This document shows positions 5,960 through 13,469 of a DNA stretch of 32,546 bases, piece after piece (position 1 is the first letter of the stretch; each line of letters begins with the position of its first letter). Both the position numbers and the translations under genes were made by a program. The stretch is from Caldimicrobium sp. (GTDB taxonomy: Bacteria; Desulfobacterota; Thermodesulfobacteria; Thermodesulfobacteriales; Thermodesulfobacteriaceae), in NCBI GenBank assembly GCA_025060015.1, contig JANXDB010000011.1, positions 1-32,546 on the forward strand, in the 5' to 3' direction. Below the pieces are notes generated by a model. It searched no databases, was not told the origin of the DNA, and saw only the letters and a list, made by a program, of their open reading frames with translations.

Positions 5960-7018
5960 CTACTTTAAAATGTAAATTAATAAAAGACTAACTCCTCCTA
6001 TGAAGACGGTGGAGATAAGGCCAACAAAAAATGGTCTAAAACCTATTTTAAGGAGCCTTCTAAAATCTGTTTCTAGTCCCATCCCTGCCATACCCATAAG
6101 TAGAAAAAAGAGGGCAGTAAACTCCATCCATTTAAGTGCCTTGGGAGTAAAAAACTCAAGGGAGTTTAGAATAACCATTCCAGCAAAGCCAAGTAAAAAG
6201 AGGGGAAATGTCAATACTCTCTGAGCAGGTTTTTCCGTTTTTTCAAGTATTCCCCAATTTATCAAGAGTGAGATAACAAAGGCAAGGGGTATAAGGAGAA
6301 TTACTCTCACTAATTTAACTAAAACAGCAACTTCCCCACTAGTTTTATCAACGCTAAATCCTGCCGTTACTACCTGGGCTACCTCGTGCACAGAGGCACC
6401 TACCCATACACCATAGGTTTCAGAGGTCATGGGAATGATGTTTAGCTTATATATAAAGGGATAAATAAGCATGGAGATGGTTCCAAATACTGTGATAGCA
6501 CTTATTGATACAATAACATCCTCTTCTTTTGATTTAGTTAGGGATCCTCCAATTAAAACCGCAGAGGCCCCACAAATGGATGTCCCCATCCCCAAAAGAA
6601 GGCTCATTCTCTGAGAGAGACCAAAGAGCTTACCAAGGAAGATAATAAAGATAAGAGAGGCCATCAGGGAAACAGTGGGAATAAGTATGGATTCCCAACC
6701 GAGTCCTAAAACCTTGTCTATGGTTATTTTTGAACCGAGGAGAACTATTCCTACTCTTAAAACCTGCCTCATGGAATAAAACACACCTGGGAAATAAAAG
6801 TTAGGAACAATGAAAAAGTTTCTGATTATCATCCCAATGCCCATAGCTGCTAAGAGAGGGCTAACATAGGATACCTGTGAACCTGTGTATAAGGCCAAGG
6901 CTGAAATAACAGCTGTTAGAATAAGTCCTGGAAGCTTCTCTTCTACCGCAGGCGGCAGATAACCTTTTAAGAAGGAAAAGGATATGGCCTGTTCTTCTCT
7001 TGAGATTTGTCCCTCCAT
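5960..7018 (-). CDS. YeiH/UPF0324 family integral membrane protein (putative sulfate exporter family)
   Basis: The 352-residue protein starts at the ATG right after GGAGGGGG; a start six codons upstream lacks a ribosome site. After a short cytoplasmic N-terminus come about ten hydrophobic helices. Signature stretches are LLLGMGTSICGASAVLIGG in the middle and VGASVHEVAQVVTAG, both hallmarks of the YeiH (Cons_hypoth698) family. The database label 'putative sulfate exporter' is weakly supported experimentally; a related protein is linked to sulfite or taurine metabolism. In an organism handling sulfur compounds, a sulfur oxyanion role is reasonable but inferred. It has its own strong promoter and a terminator, so it is probably transcribed mainly alone. 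Confidence 0.88.
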   Translation of the reverse strand: MEGQISREEQAISFSFLKGYLPPAVEEKLPGLILTAVISALALYTGSQVSYVSPLLAAMGIGMIIRNFFIVPNFYFPGVFYSMRQVLRVGIVLLGSKITIDKVLGLGWESILIPTVSLMASLIFIIFLGKLFGLSQRMSLLLGMGTSICGASAVLIGGSLTKSKEEDVIVSISAITVFGTISMLIYPFIYKLNIIPMTSETYGVWVGASVHEVAQVVTAGFSVDKTSGEVAVLVKLVRVILLIPLAFVISLLINWGILEKTEKPAQRVLTFPLFLLGFAGMVILNSLEFFTPKALKWMEFTALFFLLMGMAGMGLETDFRRLLKIGFRPFFVGLISTVFIGGVSLLLIYILK

Positions 7019-7059
7019 GGCCCCCTCCAAAATCATATTCAGAATTAAGTAATGTTTTT

Positions 7060-7088
7060 ATTACAACTTTGAAAAAATCGTTTGTCAA
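7060..7088 (-). promoter_or_regulatory. Promoter of the YeiH-family gene
   Basis: Minus strand perfect TTGACA, 17-base spacer and TGTAAT (five of six), 41 bases upstream of the start codon. This is the best sigma-70-type promoter in the window. Confidence 0.75.
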
Positions 7089-7425
7089 GACCTTGTATGT
7101 GTCTATACGATCTTAAACTGACGGGAATTCTCGTAAAATTTGTAACAAATCCACCCCAAAGGCAATCCATTCCCAAGCCCAAAACTTACTCCAAAAATCC
7201 CTCCCACTCCTACTCGATGAATGACTACTCTTCATGGGCAAATCCAAATTTACTAGCCACATCCTTCGCCTCCTCATCTTCCTCTCAATAAACCTTTCCC
7301 ACTTCCCGCGAAAACTAAAGCTTCTTCACTACCTCTCCTCAAACTCAACCCCCCCTTTCTTCAAATACTTTATAATCCTTTCTTTCTGTACTATCTTTGA
7401 TGATAGAAGGGGTTAGTGAGAAGCT
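7085..7425 (-). pseudogene. Possible decayed protein-coding remnant
   Basis: The minus strand is strongly purine-rich, as in this genome's real genes, and yields protein-like fragments in changing frames: one with QKERIIKYLKKGGVEFEER, then a shifted frame with EEAKDVASKFGFAHEE and GLGMDCLWGGFV, interrupted by several stop codons. No intact start or reading frame remains and the family is not recognised. Chance translation of biased sequence is a real alternative. Confidence 0.3.
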
Positions 7426-7659
7426 AAACAATTGATTTTCAATTTTAAACCCTTTGTTCCTTTAAAAAGACTTGAACTTATGCAGGGGGGCCTTGAACTT
7501 CTGCCCCCACAGATCCCCCATCCTCATTATCTCAAAGTAAGACAATCCTCATAAAATACTCTTGTTCTTAAGTTGCTGATCTTTTTATTCTCTCTCAGAA
7601 AACTCACAGAAATCTCAAGATTCACATATGAACACTTCATTCTATTAGCCTTAGCCATT

Positions 7660-7682
7660 TTTCGCACCTGATAGGTGCGAAA
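7660..7682. repeat. 23-nt hairpin repeat, copy 2
   Basis: Perfect 10-base arms TTTCGCACCT/AGGTGCGAAA around a GAT loop. It is identical to the copy at 4312-4336 except for one loop base and one outer base. It lies 25 bases upstream of the -35 of the FMN-dehydrogenase promoter. No T run follows. Confidence 0.7.
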
Positions 7683-7707
7683 GCATTTTCTAATTTTGAC
7701 TGATACA

Positions 7708-7735
7708 TTGATAAAACGAAGAAGTGTGGTATAAA
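7708..7735 (+). promoter_or_regulatory. Promoter of the FMN-dependent dehydrogenase gene
   Basis: TTGATA, 16-base spacer and TATAAA, followed 30 bases later by the start codon with an AGGGGG ribosome site in between. Confidence 0.6.
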
Positions 7736-7764
7736 CACTATTTAATCATAAAAAGGGGGCAGAC

Positions 7765-8793
7765 ATGACCTGGGAAGAGGTGAGACAAAAAGCCCGCGAA
7801 AAATTAAAAGGTTACTGCAGGGTTTGCTCAAGCTGTAACGGAGTTGCCTGTGCCGGGGAGGTGCCTGGTATGGGTGGAATTGGAACCGGTTCCTCCTTTA
7901 TTTCCAACATCAAGGCTTTAGAAGCATACAAATTTAATCTCACAGCTATACATAACTTCAAAAAACCCTCAACCGATTTCCAATTCCTGGGTCAGGAGTT
8001 AGCCTTACCTGTTATGGCTGCCCCTATCACTGGAGCAAGCTACAACATGGGCGGTGCTTTAACAGAGGATCAATATACTGAAGAGGTTATCGCAGGTTCA
8101 CTTCTTGCGAAGACCTTAGGCTGGACTGGCGATGGAGCTGATCCCCTTATGTATAACAGCGGTTTACAGGCCATAAAAAATCATCAAGGTAAAGGGATAC
8201 CCATAATAAAACCGAGATCTCAGGAGGAAATTGTTAAGAAAATCAGAATGGCTGAAGAGGCTGGTGCCCTCGCAGTGGGTATGGACATAGATGGAGCAGG
8301 GCTTATAATAATGGCTATGAAAGGACAACCTGTAGAACCAAAAACTCCAAAAGAGATAGAGGAACTTGTAAAAGCTACAGAATTACCCTTTATTCTAAAG
8401 GGTATCATGACGGTGAAGGACGCTGAGATAGCTTACAATTGTGGGGTTGCCTGCATTGTGGTCTCTAACCATGGTGGAAGAGTCTTGGATCACACACTTG
8501 GGGTAGCAGAGGTTTTGCCTGAAATAGCCTTCAGATTGAAGGGTAAGATAACCATACTCGCTGATGGAGGTGTGCGGAGCGGAGCTGATGTCCTTAAACT
8601 CCTAGCCTTGGGAGCTGACGGTGTGCTTATCGGCAGACCGGTTGTTACCGCTGTTTTTGGAGCTGGAAGAGATGGTTTAAGAATACTTTTCGAAAAGATT
8701 CAAAAAGAGTTGATTCAATGCATGTTATTAACTGGGGTGGGCTCCGTAAAGGATGTTCCTTCCCACATTTTGAGAAAAACTCATACTTCCTGA
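7765..8793 (+). CDS. FMN-dependent alpha-hydroxy-acid dehydrogenase/oxidase family protein (cysteine-rich N-terminus)
   Basis: The 342-residue TIM-barrel protein belongs to the lactate/glycolate oxidase family. The catalytic region has LKGIMTVKDAEIA followed by SNHGGR (His236, Arg239) and the phosphate-binding DGGVRSGADVLK and IGRP (289-292). The N-terminus carries Cys18, Cys21, Cys24 and Cys29 in a CxxCxxC-x4-C pattern then GEVPGMGG, a feature of the subgroup in anaerobes, perhaps a metal or redox site. It oxidises a 2-hydroxy acid to a 2-oxo acid; the substrate cannot be read from sequence. It is shorter than classical oxidases (about 360-400), and its electron acceptor in an anaerobe is unlikely to be oxygen. 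It stands alone, converging with the aminotransferase gene seven bases away. A glycolate or lactate pair with the glyoxylate-type aminotransferase is conceivable. Confidence 0.85.
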   Translation: MTWEEVRQKAREKLKGYCRVCSSCNGVACAGEVPGMGGIGTGSSFISNIKALEAYKFNLTAIHNFKKPSTDFQFLGQELALPVMAAPITGASYNMGGALTEDQYTEEVIAGSLLAKTLGWTGDGADPLMYNSGLQAIKNHQGKGIPIIKPRSQEEIVKKIRMAEEAGALAVGMDIDGAGLIIMAMKGQPVEPKTPKEIEELVKATELPFILKGIMTVKDAEIAYNCGVACIVVSNHGGRVLDHTLGVAEVLPEIAFRLKGKITILADGGVRSGADVLKLLALGADGVLIGRPVVTAVFGAGRDGLRILFEKIQKELIQCMLLTGVGSVKDVPSHILRKTHTS

Positions 8794-8800
8794 TTAAAGA

Positions 8801-9958
8801 TTATCTCTCTTTAAGGTAGTCAAATATAACTTCCTCTACCCTTTTTACTCCAGCACCCAGGGGGACATCAACTCCGAAGAGCTTAAGCCCCAGCTCCAAG
8901 GAAGAGATGGCTATCATGAGGTCAAAAGCTGTTTGATCTCCCATATGGGTAATCCTGATTATCCTTCCTTTAAGTTGATCCTGGCCACCTGCAAACACTA
9001 TCCCCCATCTATCTCTTAGGTGTCTTAAAAATTCTCCTGTATTTAAACCAGAGGGAGCCTTTATTACAGTTAAAGACTGAGAGGGAATTTCAGGAAAGAG
9101 CTCTAGACCCAGAGCGAGTACTGCCTCCCTACAGGCTAAAGATAGGGCCTCAGAATGTCTGTGGAGAAAGTCTAGACCAAGTTCTCTTATTCTTCTCAAC
9201 ATCTCCCTCAATCCTAAAAGAAGGCTTACTGCTGGTGTGTAGGCAGTGGTATCCTTTTGATAGGCCTTTGCCTCCTTTTGAAGATTGAAATAGTACCTCG
9301 GAAGAGTAGCACTTTGCGAAACCTTTTTTGCCTTCTGAGAAAAGGCTACAAAGGATAGTCCCGGAGGAAGACTTAGGCCCTTTTGAGAGCCTGCTATGAC
9401 CACATCAAGTCCCCACTCATCCATAGGCAAGGGATAAACTCCAAGAGCAGTTATGGCATCAACAACTAAGAGGGTTTCTTTATCCCTAAGAAGCTTAGCG
9501 ATTTCCTCCACAGGATGCTTGACACCGGTAGAGGTCTCACAGGCCTGTATAAGGATTGCCTTGGCATCAGGATTAAGACGAAGGACTTCTTCTACCATCT
9601 CTGGCTTGACTGCCCTTCCCCAGTCCAAACTTATGACAACAGGATGAAGCCTATAGGTTTCAGCAAGCTCCCTCCACCGCTCTCCGAACTTTCCTGCCTC
9701 AACGACAATAACCTTATCACCAGGAGAAAAGAGGTTAACAATAGCTGCTTCCATGGCGCCTGTTCCGGAGGATGCAAAGAAGTAAACTTCCTCCTTGGTT
9801 TGAAAGAGATATTTCAGACCTTCTCTTATTTCACGAAGAATTTCGGAAAACTCTGGCAAACGGTGATGGGTTATGGGCTGAGCTTGGGTAAGAAGAACCC
9901 TGGGAGACACTGGCACCGGACCAGGTGTAAAAAGATATCTCTTTCCCAAAAAATCCAT
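8801..9958 (-). CDS. Class V PLP aminotransferase, serine/alanine-glyoxylate (serine-pyruvate) type
   Basis: The 385-residue protein starts after GGAGG. TPGPVPVSPRVL at the N-terminus, ASSGTGAMEAA (cofactor phosphate region), VVDAITALG (pyridine-nitrogen Asp167) and GSQKGLSLPPG with Schiff-base Lys193 are the signature of the alanine-glyoxylate/serine-pyruvate aminotransferase branch of fold type I enzymes. Such enzymes transfer amino groups between serine or alanine and glyoxylate, pyruvate or hydroxypyruvate. In many anaerobes a copy is annotated as the small subunit of a soluble hydrogenase, a historical misnomer. Its own promoter is upstream. Substrate is unproven; phosphoserine aminotransferase is less likely because the sequence follows the AGXT pattern. 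Confidence 0.88.
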   Translation of the reverse strand: MDFLGKRYLFTPGPVPVSPRVLLTQAQPITHHRLPEFSEILREIREGLKYLFQTKEEVYFFASSGTGAMEAAIVNLFSPGDKVIVVEAGKFGERWRELAETYRLHPVVISLDWGRAVKPEMVEEVLRLNPDAKAILIQACETSTGVKHPVEEIAKLLRDKETLLVVDAITALGVYPLPMDEWGLDVVIAGSQKGLSLPPGLSFVAFSQKAKKVSQSATLPRYYFNLQKEAKAYQKDTTAYTPAVSLLLGLREMLRRIRELGLDFLHRHSEALSLACREAVLALGLELFPEIPSQSLTVIKAPSGLNTGEFLRHLRDRWGIVFAGGQDQLKGRIIRITHMGDQTAFDLMIAISSLELGLKLFGVDVPLGAGVKRVEEVIFDYLKER

Positions 9959-9988
9959 AGTCTAAGCCTCCATTTCTTTTAAACATCA

Positions 9989-10016
9989 ATATTACTCTAA
10001 AGGATGTTTTTATCAA
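9989..10016 (-). promoter_or_regulatory. Promoter of the class V aminotransferase gene
   Basis: Minus strand TTGATA, 16-base spacer and TAATAT, 31 bases before the start codon with GGAGG in between. Confidence 0.55.
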
Positions 10017-10100
10017 GGCAAAGGCAATCACTGTTTTTAGCCATAAATGGATCCCGAAACAATCCTTTGAAATTTGTCCTAATAGAGTTAAATTTTAATT

Positions 10101-10787
10101 ATGAGTAAAGAGGCCTTTAATCCCCTTGTGGAGATCAGAAAATACTTTCAATACTTACAAGATCTTGGCTATAGCCTGGTTCCGAACTGTAAAGAATTCT
10201 CCCTAAAAATGGCTAATGGTCTTACCTCCAAAGAAGCTGATCTATTAGACTTTTTTGAGACCCTATCCCTCTGCCAAGATTGTGGGCTTTATCGCACAAG
10301 AAAACAAACGGTCATTGATAAAAACTTTAATCAACAAGACATTATGCTAGTTGGAGAGTATCCTAGCAGAGAGGATGATTTTAACGGATACCCTCTTTCG
10401 GGTTCCATAAGAGAGCACTTACAGAAAATGCTTTTAAGCATAGGTTTGAGAGTAGAAGATTTTTACACATCTCTGGTGGTGAAATGTAAACCACCTTATG
10501 GAAGGTTGCCCGAGGAAGAAGAGATTAGCCTTTGCAAGAGGCATTTATTAAGGGAGATTACTTTACTTAGACCAAAATTGATACTTGCTTTTGGCAATTT
10601 ACCTCCCAGGGCCCTTTTGGGAGAGTCAGAGTCTATTATCACCGTTAGGGGTAAACCCTTTAAATTTAGGGAATCCGTGATAATTTTTACTTATCACCCC
10701 AATTATATGCAAAAAAATCCAGCAGTGAAAAGACTTATTTGGGAAGACCTAAAAACCTTCAAAAAATTATATGAAAGTCTTAAGTAA
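10101..10787 (+). CDS. Uracil-DNA glycosylase superfamily protein, Fe-S family 4/5-like
   Basis: The 228-residue protein has the four cysteines that bind 4Fe-4S in family 4 and 5 enzymes: Cys58-x2-Cys61, Cys129 and Cys145, with the expected 15-residue gap between the last two. Motif A is present as VGEYPSREDDFNG (84-96) and the C-terminal motif as YHPNYMQKNPAVKRLIWEDL (His199). In family 4 the first motif reads GEAPGxxED and a later FxG; here the glycine after Pro is serine and the phenylalanine is leucine, so uracil recognition may differ. The role is probably removal of uracil from DNA, important in thermophiles where cytosine deaminates fast. About 60 residues precede the Fe-S motif, as in family 4 proteins with N-terminal extensions. 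No ribosome site is seen. Its end overlaps the NfeD gene by 17 bases. Confidence 0.8.
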   Translation: MSKEAFNPLVEIRKYFQYLQDLGYSLVPNCKEFSLKMANGLTSKEADLLDFFETLSLCQDCGLYRTRKQTVIDKNFNQQDIMLVGEYPSREDDFNGYPLSGSIREHLQKMLLSIGLRVEDFYTSLVVKCKPPYGRLPEEEEISLCKRHLLREITLLRPKLILAFGNLPPRALLGESESIITVRGKPFKFRESVIIFTYHPNYMQKNPAVKRLIWEDLKTFKKLYESLK

Positions 10788-12069
10788 AATCTCATTCATT
10801 TTTTTTCTTTTAGGTCTATTATTCTTCATCATACTGGCCAAAGTGGGCCATACTCAAGGGTTAATATATCACATTAAGATAGATAGTGCTATAACCCCTG
10901 TAACAGCCAATTTCATAAGTTATGCCTTGAACTATGCCCAAGAAAAAAGGGGTAAAGCTCTTGTTGTAGAACTTGATACCCCTGGTGGCCTAGTAGACTC
11001 AACAAGAGAGATCGTCAAAGACTTTTTACAAAGTGAAATTCCTGTGATAGTGTATGTTTCACCTCAAGGGGCAAGAGCGGCTTCAGCTGGAGTCTTTATA
11101 CTGCTTGCCAGTCATGTGGCAGCCATGGCCCCCTCAACCCATGTCGGGGCAGCCCATCCTGTGGAACTATCAGGAAAGGCTGACCCCAAAATGATGGAAA
11201 AAATCGCAAACGATCTTGCTGCCTGGGCTAAGAATCTCGCTGAAACTAAGGGCCGAAATCCACAATTTGCCGAGTTTGCCGTAAAGGAGAGTAAAAGCAT
11301 CACAGAAAGGGAAGCCCTGCAACAGGGAGTTATCGAAATAGTAGCCTCCAATTTAGATGAACTTATAAAACAACTTGAGGGGAGGAAGGTAAAAATCAAA
11401 GATAAAGAAGTTATCCTCTCCCTCAAGGAGGGTAAGCTTGAAACCATAAAGGAGGACCTTAAGACAAGATTCTTAAAGGTCTTAGCCAATCCGAACCTGG
11501 TCTACTTCCTTTTGATGTTAGGATTGTTAGGCATCTACTTTGAATTGTCTCATCCAGGTGCCATCTTTCCTGGTGTCTTTGGGGCCATTTGTCTAATACT
11601 AGCCTTTCTTGGATTAAGCATCATACCAATGAACTACGCAGGGCTTGCCCTGATACTTCTATCAGGGCTTCTTTTCTTTCTTGAAACTCAAATAACCTCT
11701 CACGGTCTATTAACCCTTGCCGGCGTAATTTCCTTGCTTTTAGGTTCTTTAATACTTTTTGGCCATAATCCTCCAGCCCTGCGGGTCTATAAACCCTTTC
11801 TTTTAACCGTGGTAACGACCTTTGCGTTGCTATTCGGTGGTATAACCTATCTTGCCGTCAAAACTCTAAAAAAAAGACCAGTATCCGGTAGCGAAGGTTT
11901 AATAAGGAAGAAAGGAAAAGCCATCTCTCACATAAATACGTCTCATGGAAAAGTATTCGTTGAAGGGGAAATCTGGCAAGCTATCTCAGATGAAGAAATT
12001 CCTGAGGGGACTCCAGTTGAGATTGTGGAAAAAAAGGGATTTATCCTCAAGGTTAAACCTTTAAGATAA
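10771..12069 (+). CDS. nfeD: Long-form NfeD membrane protein with ClpP-class serine protease domain
   Basis: The 432-residue protein has an N-terminal signal/anchor (1-28), a periplasmic ClpP-like protease domain (about 30-190) with VVELDTPGGLVDST and ARAASAG carrying the likely nucleophile Ser105, and a helix WAKNLAETKGRN whose Lys154 may be the partner lysine. Four or five membrane helices follow (about 238-365), then a C-terminal OB-fold domain (about 375-432) with GLIRKKGKA and GEIWQAIS. This is the full NfeD1b architecture, in which the protease cleaves hydrophobic sequences such as the stomatin C-terminus. The usual stomatin/slipin partner is not next to it. It overlaps the glycosylase gene by 17 bases and converges with the thioesterase gene. 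Confidence 0.9.
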   Translation: MKVLSKISFIFFLLGLLFFIILAKVGHTQGLIYHIKIDSAITPVTANFISYALNYAQEKRGKALVVELDTPGGLVDSTREIVKDFLQSEIPVIVYVSPQGARAASAGVFILLASHVAAMAPSTHVGAAHPVELSGKADPKMMEKIANDLAAWAKNLAETKGRNPQFAEFAVKESKSITEREALQQGVIEIVASNLDELIKQLEGRKVKIKDKEVILSLKEGKLETIKEDLKTRFLKVLANPNLVYFLLMLGLLGIYFELSHPGAIFPGVFGAICLILAFLGLSIIPMNYAGLALILLSGLLFFLETQITSHGLLTLAGVISLLLGSLILFGHNPPALRVYKPFLLTVVTTFALLFGGITYLAVKTLKKRPVSGSEGLIRKKGKAISHINTSHGKVFVEGEIWQAISDEEIPEGTPVEIVEKKGFILKVKPLR

Positions 12070-12077
12070 CATTTCTC

Positions 12078-12461
12078 CTAATCTAAGACGTGTCTCTCTG
12101 GAACCACACATAGCAGATCACCTACACATACAACCTCTCCATCTCTTTTTACCTCTACCTTTACCTTTCGCTTTTTTCCCTCTGTTTCCACAACCTCAGC
12201 CTCAGCAACCAAAACATCGCCCACCACAACAGGTTTTAAGAACTTAACCTCCGCCTTAGCAAGGACAACCGTCTCTTCATTCACGGCAAGCATAGCAGCA
12301 TAATCAACCATGCTAAAGATAAAGCCTCCGTGAATTAATCCCTTTTCATCGGCAACCATGCGCTGATCAGTCTGTAGCTCAATTTTTGCCCTTGAAGGTG
12401 ACAACTCCAAGGGAGTACCACTTAAACTTTGATCTATAGCTCGATGCGTCTTTATCTCCAT
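12078..12461 (-). CDS. PaaI-type hotdog-fold thioesterase
   Basis: The 127-residue protein has the hotdog core: KIELQTDQRMVADEKGLIHGGFIF with the HGGxxF helix motif (HGGFIFSMVDYAAMLA) that binds the CoA thioester in PaaI/YbgC-like enzymes, followed by strands VLAKAEVKFLKPVVVGD and VAEAEVVE. Such proteins hydrolyse acyl- or aryl-CoA esters in the cytoplasm; a substrate cannot be assigned. It is the last gene of the long minus-strand run, 13 bases after the CheX-like gene, and shares no pathway with it that I can see. No clear terminator follows; the gene converges with nfeD eight bases away. Confidence 0.82.
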   Translation of the reverse strand: MEIKTHRAIDQSLSGTPLELSPSRAKIELQTDQRMVADEKGLIHGGFIFSMVDYAAMLAVNEETVVLAKAEVKFLKPVVVGDVLVAEAEVVETEGKKRKVKVEVKRDGEVVCVGDLLCVVPERHVLD

Positions 12462-12474
12462 CCTAGCCTCCTAC

Positions 12475-12942
12475 TTAACTTAATTTATCAAGACAAAATT
12501 CAATAAAAAGTGGATGATCACCAACCCTGAATTTAAAGGTCACCCTAGGTGTCTTGCACAGAGAGTGAACTTTGTAGTCTTTACCAGTGATCATACTGGG
12601 AACAGAGGCTTTCAGAGTGGCTCCGAAGTTTTCAAACCTCCTCCTAAAGGCTCCACATATCATGTTTGCCAGCTCACCAGCCATGTCCAGAGCCTCCTGG
12701 TTTAATTCCGATGGGCTATCTCCTAGTAAAACCTGCATTAGACTGAATAATAAATCCCTCTCCATGGAGACAACAAAGGCTCCTTGCAGTTTCTCACCTG
12801 TTAGACCTATAATTGAAGATATCTCAGCCTGGGCAAAATCTTCCTTACGGGCCTCTGTAGCTAAGAGTTCTGGTCTTTGTCCCGTATAGGTGGCAATCAC
12901 CTCAGAAACTGCCTCTTTGATAGCCTCTGCTATGCTACTCAT
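12475..12942 (-). CDS. cheX: CheX-like chemotaxis phosphatase
   Basis: The start is the ATG with GGAGG seven bases upstream, in ATGA overlap with the end of aroK; an earlier TTG would fall in the ribosome site. The 155-residue protein has the CheC/CheX/FliY fold pattern: a beta-rich N-terminal half with ISSIIGLTGEKLQGAFVVSM and one catalytic helix motif ExxN (Glu90-Leu-Ala-Asn93, in DMAGELANMICG). One motif rather than two points to CheX, which removes phosphate from CheY-type receivers. The remainder, with PSMITGKDY, fits the CheX C-terminal sheet. It sits among shikimate genes rather than chemotaxis genes; the target receiver is unknown and the nearby receiver (18131-18487) lacks a phosphorylatable aspartate. 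Confidence 0.78.
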   Translation of the reverse strand: MSSIAEAIKEAVSEVIATYTGQRPELLATEARKEDFAQAEISSIIGLTGEKLQGAFVVSMERDLLFSLMQVLLGDSPSELNQEALDMAGELANMICGAFRRRFENFGATLKASVPSMITGKDYKVHSLCKTPRVTFKFRVGDHPLFIEFCLDKLS

Positions 12943-13469
12943 GGACAATCCTCCTTTTTTAAAATATCAATAACTCTCAAAACTAGCTCTTCAGATGAAG
13001 CTTCAGAGGTGTTGAAAACAACGTGTGCAAATTCTTGGTATCGAGGAAGCCTCTCAACATAAAGAGTTTCCACTTCCCTCTCCCAATCTAAGGAGGTTAA
13101 TGAAGGCCGTTGAGAAAGGGTTTTGGGATCACTCATCAAACGTTCTTTAATATCAACGAGATCTGCCTTGAGAGCTATGACTAAGCTTTCCTTCTTAAGG
13201 TTTCCCATCTCTTCTTTGTGAAGAATAGCTCCACCTCCAAGAGCACAGACTACTTTACTTTTACCTAACAGGCTTTTCAAATGCTCTCTCTCAAGTTCCC
13301 TAAAATAGGTCCATCCTCTCTCTGAAACCATCTCTCTGATACTTTTTCCAGCACTTTTCTCCAACTCCTCATCGGCATCTATAAATTCCCATCCCAAGGC
13401 TTTTGCAATTTTCATTCCTAATGTGGTCTTACCCGTGCCTCTAAACCCTATCAACAATATTTTTTTCAT
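12939..13469 (-). CDS. aroK: Shikimate kinase
   Basis: The start chosen is MKKILLIGF; a start three codons upstream (MNS) has an equally weak ribosome site, and a longer one runs deeper into aroA. The 176-residue P-loop kinase has Walker A GFRGTGKTT (8-16), the shikimate-binding DADEELE (Asp32/Asp34 region), FRELE with the shikimate-binding arginine, GGGAIL (78-83), and a lid region with SQRPSL. It phosphorylates shikimate with ATP in the cytoplasm. Its 5' end overlaps aroA by about 29 bases, and its stop overlaps the cheX start as ATGA, so it is tightly coupled in the aro cluster. Confidence 0.93.
   Translation of the reverse strand: MKKILLIGFRGTGKTTLGMKIAKALGWEFIDADEELEKSAGKSIREMVSERGWTYFRELEREHLKSLLGKSKVVCALGGGAILHKEEMGNLKKESLVIALKADLVDIKERLMSDPKTLSQRPSLTSLDWEREVETLYVERLPRYQEFAHVVFNTSEASSEELVLRVIDILKKEDCP

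Larger units (their letters stand above)
7037..7764. other. Gene-poor intergenic region
   Basis: About 730 bases without an intact recognisable gene. Besides the YeiH promoter and the possible remnant above, 7470-7510 has two copies of CTTGAACTT(A/C)TGC and G-rich/C-rich arms that can pair, 7660-7682 is the second hairpin repeat, and 7708-7735 is the promoter of the next gene. Short plus-strand open frames here have poor amino-acid composition (Ser/Pro-rich) and no ribosome sites. Confidence 0.5.

Noticed and set aside
7082-7416. Two plus-strand frames of 60-69 codons in the gene-poor gap
   Set aside because: Ser/Pro-rich translations of a pyrimidine-rich strand without ribosome sites; the other strand looks more like the remnant coding one.
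7470-7510. tRNA-like T-loop or riboswitch around GTTCAAG on the minus strand
   Set aside because: No anticodon arm, D-arm or acceptor pairing could be drawn; only short direct repeats and a G/C stem remain.
4312-7682. CRISPR array or composite transposon bounded by the twin hairpins
   Set aside because: Only two copies 3.3 kb apart, no spacers, no transposase or integrase between them, and ordinary housekeeping genes inside.
9515-9982. 155-codon plus-strand frame
   Set aside because: Antisense to the class V aminotransferase with clear PLP motifs; it is a shadow frame.
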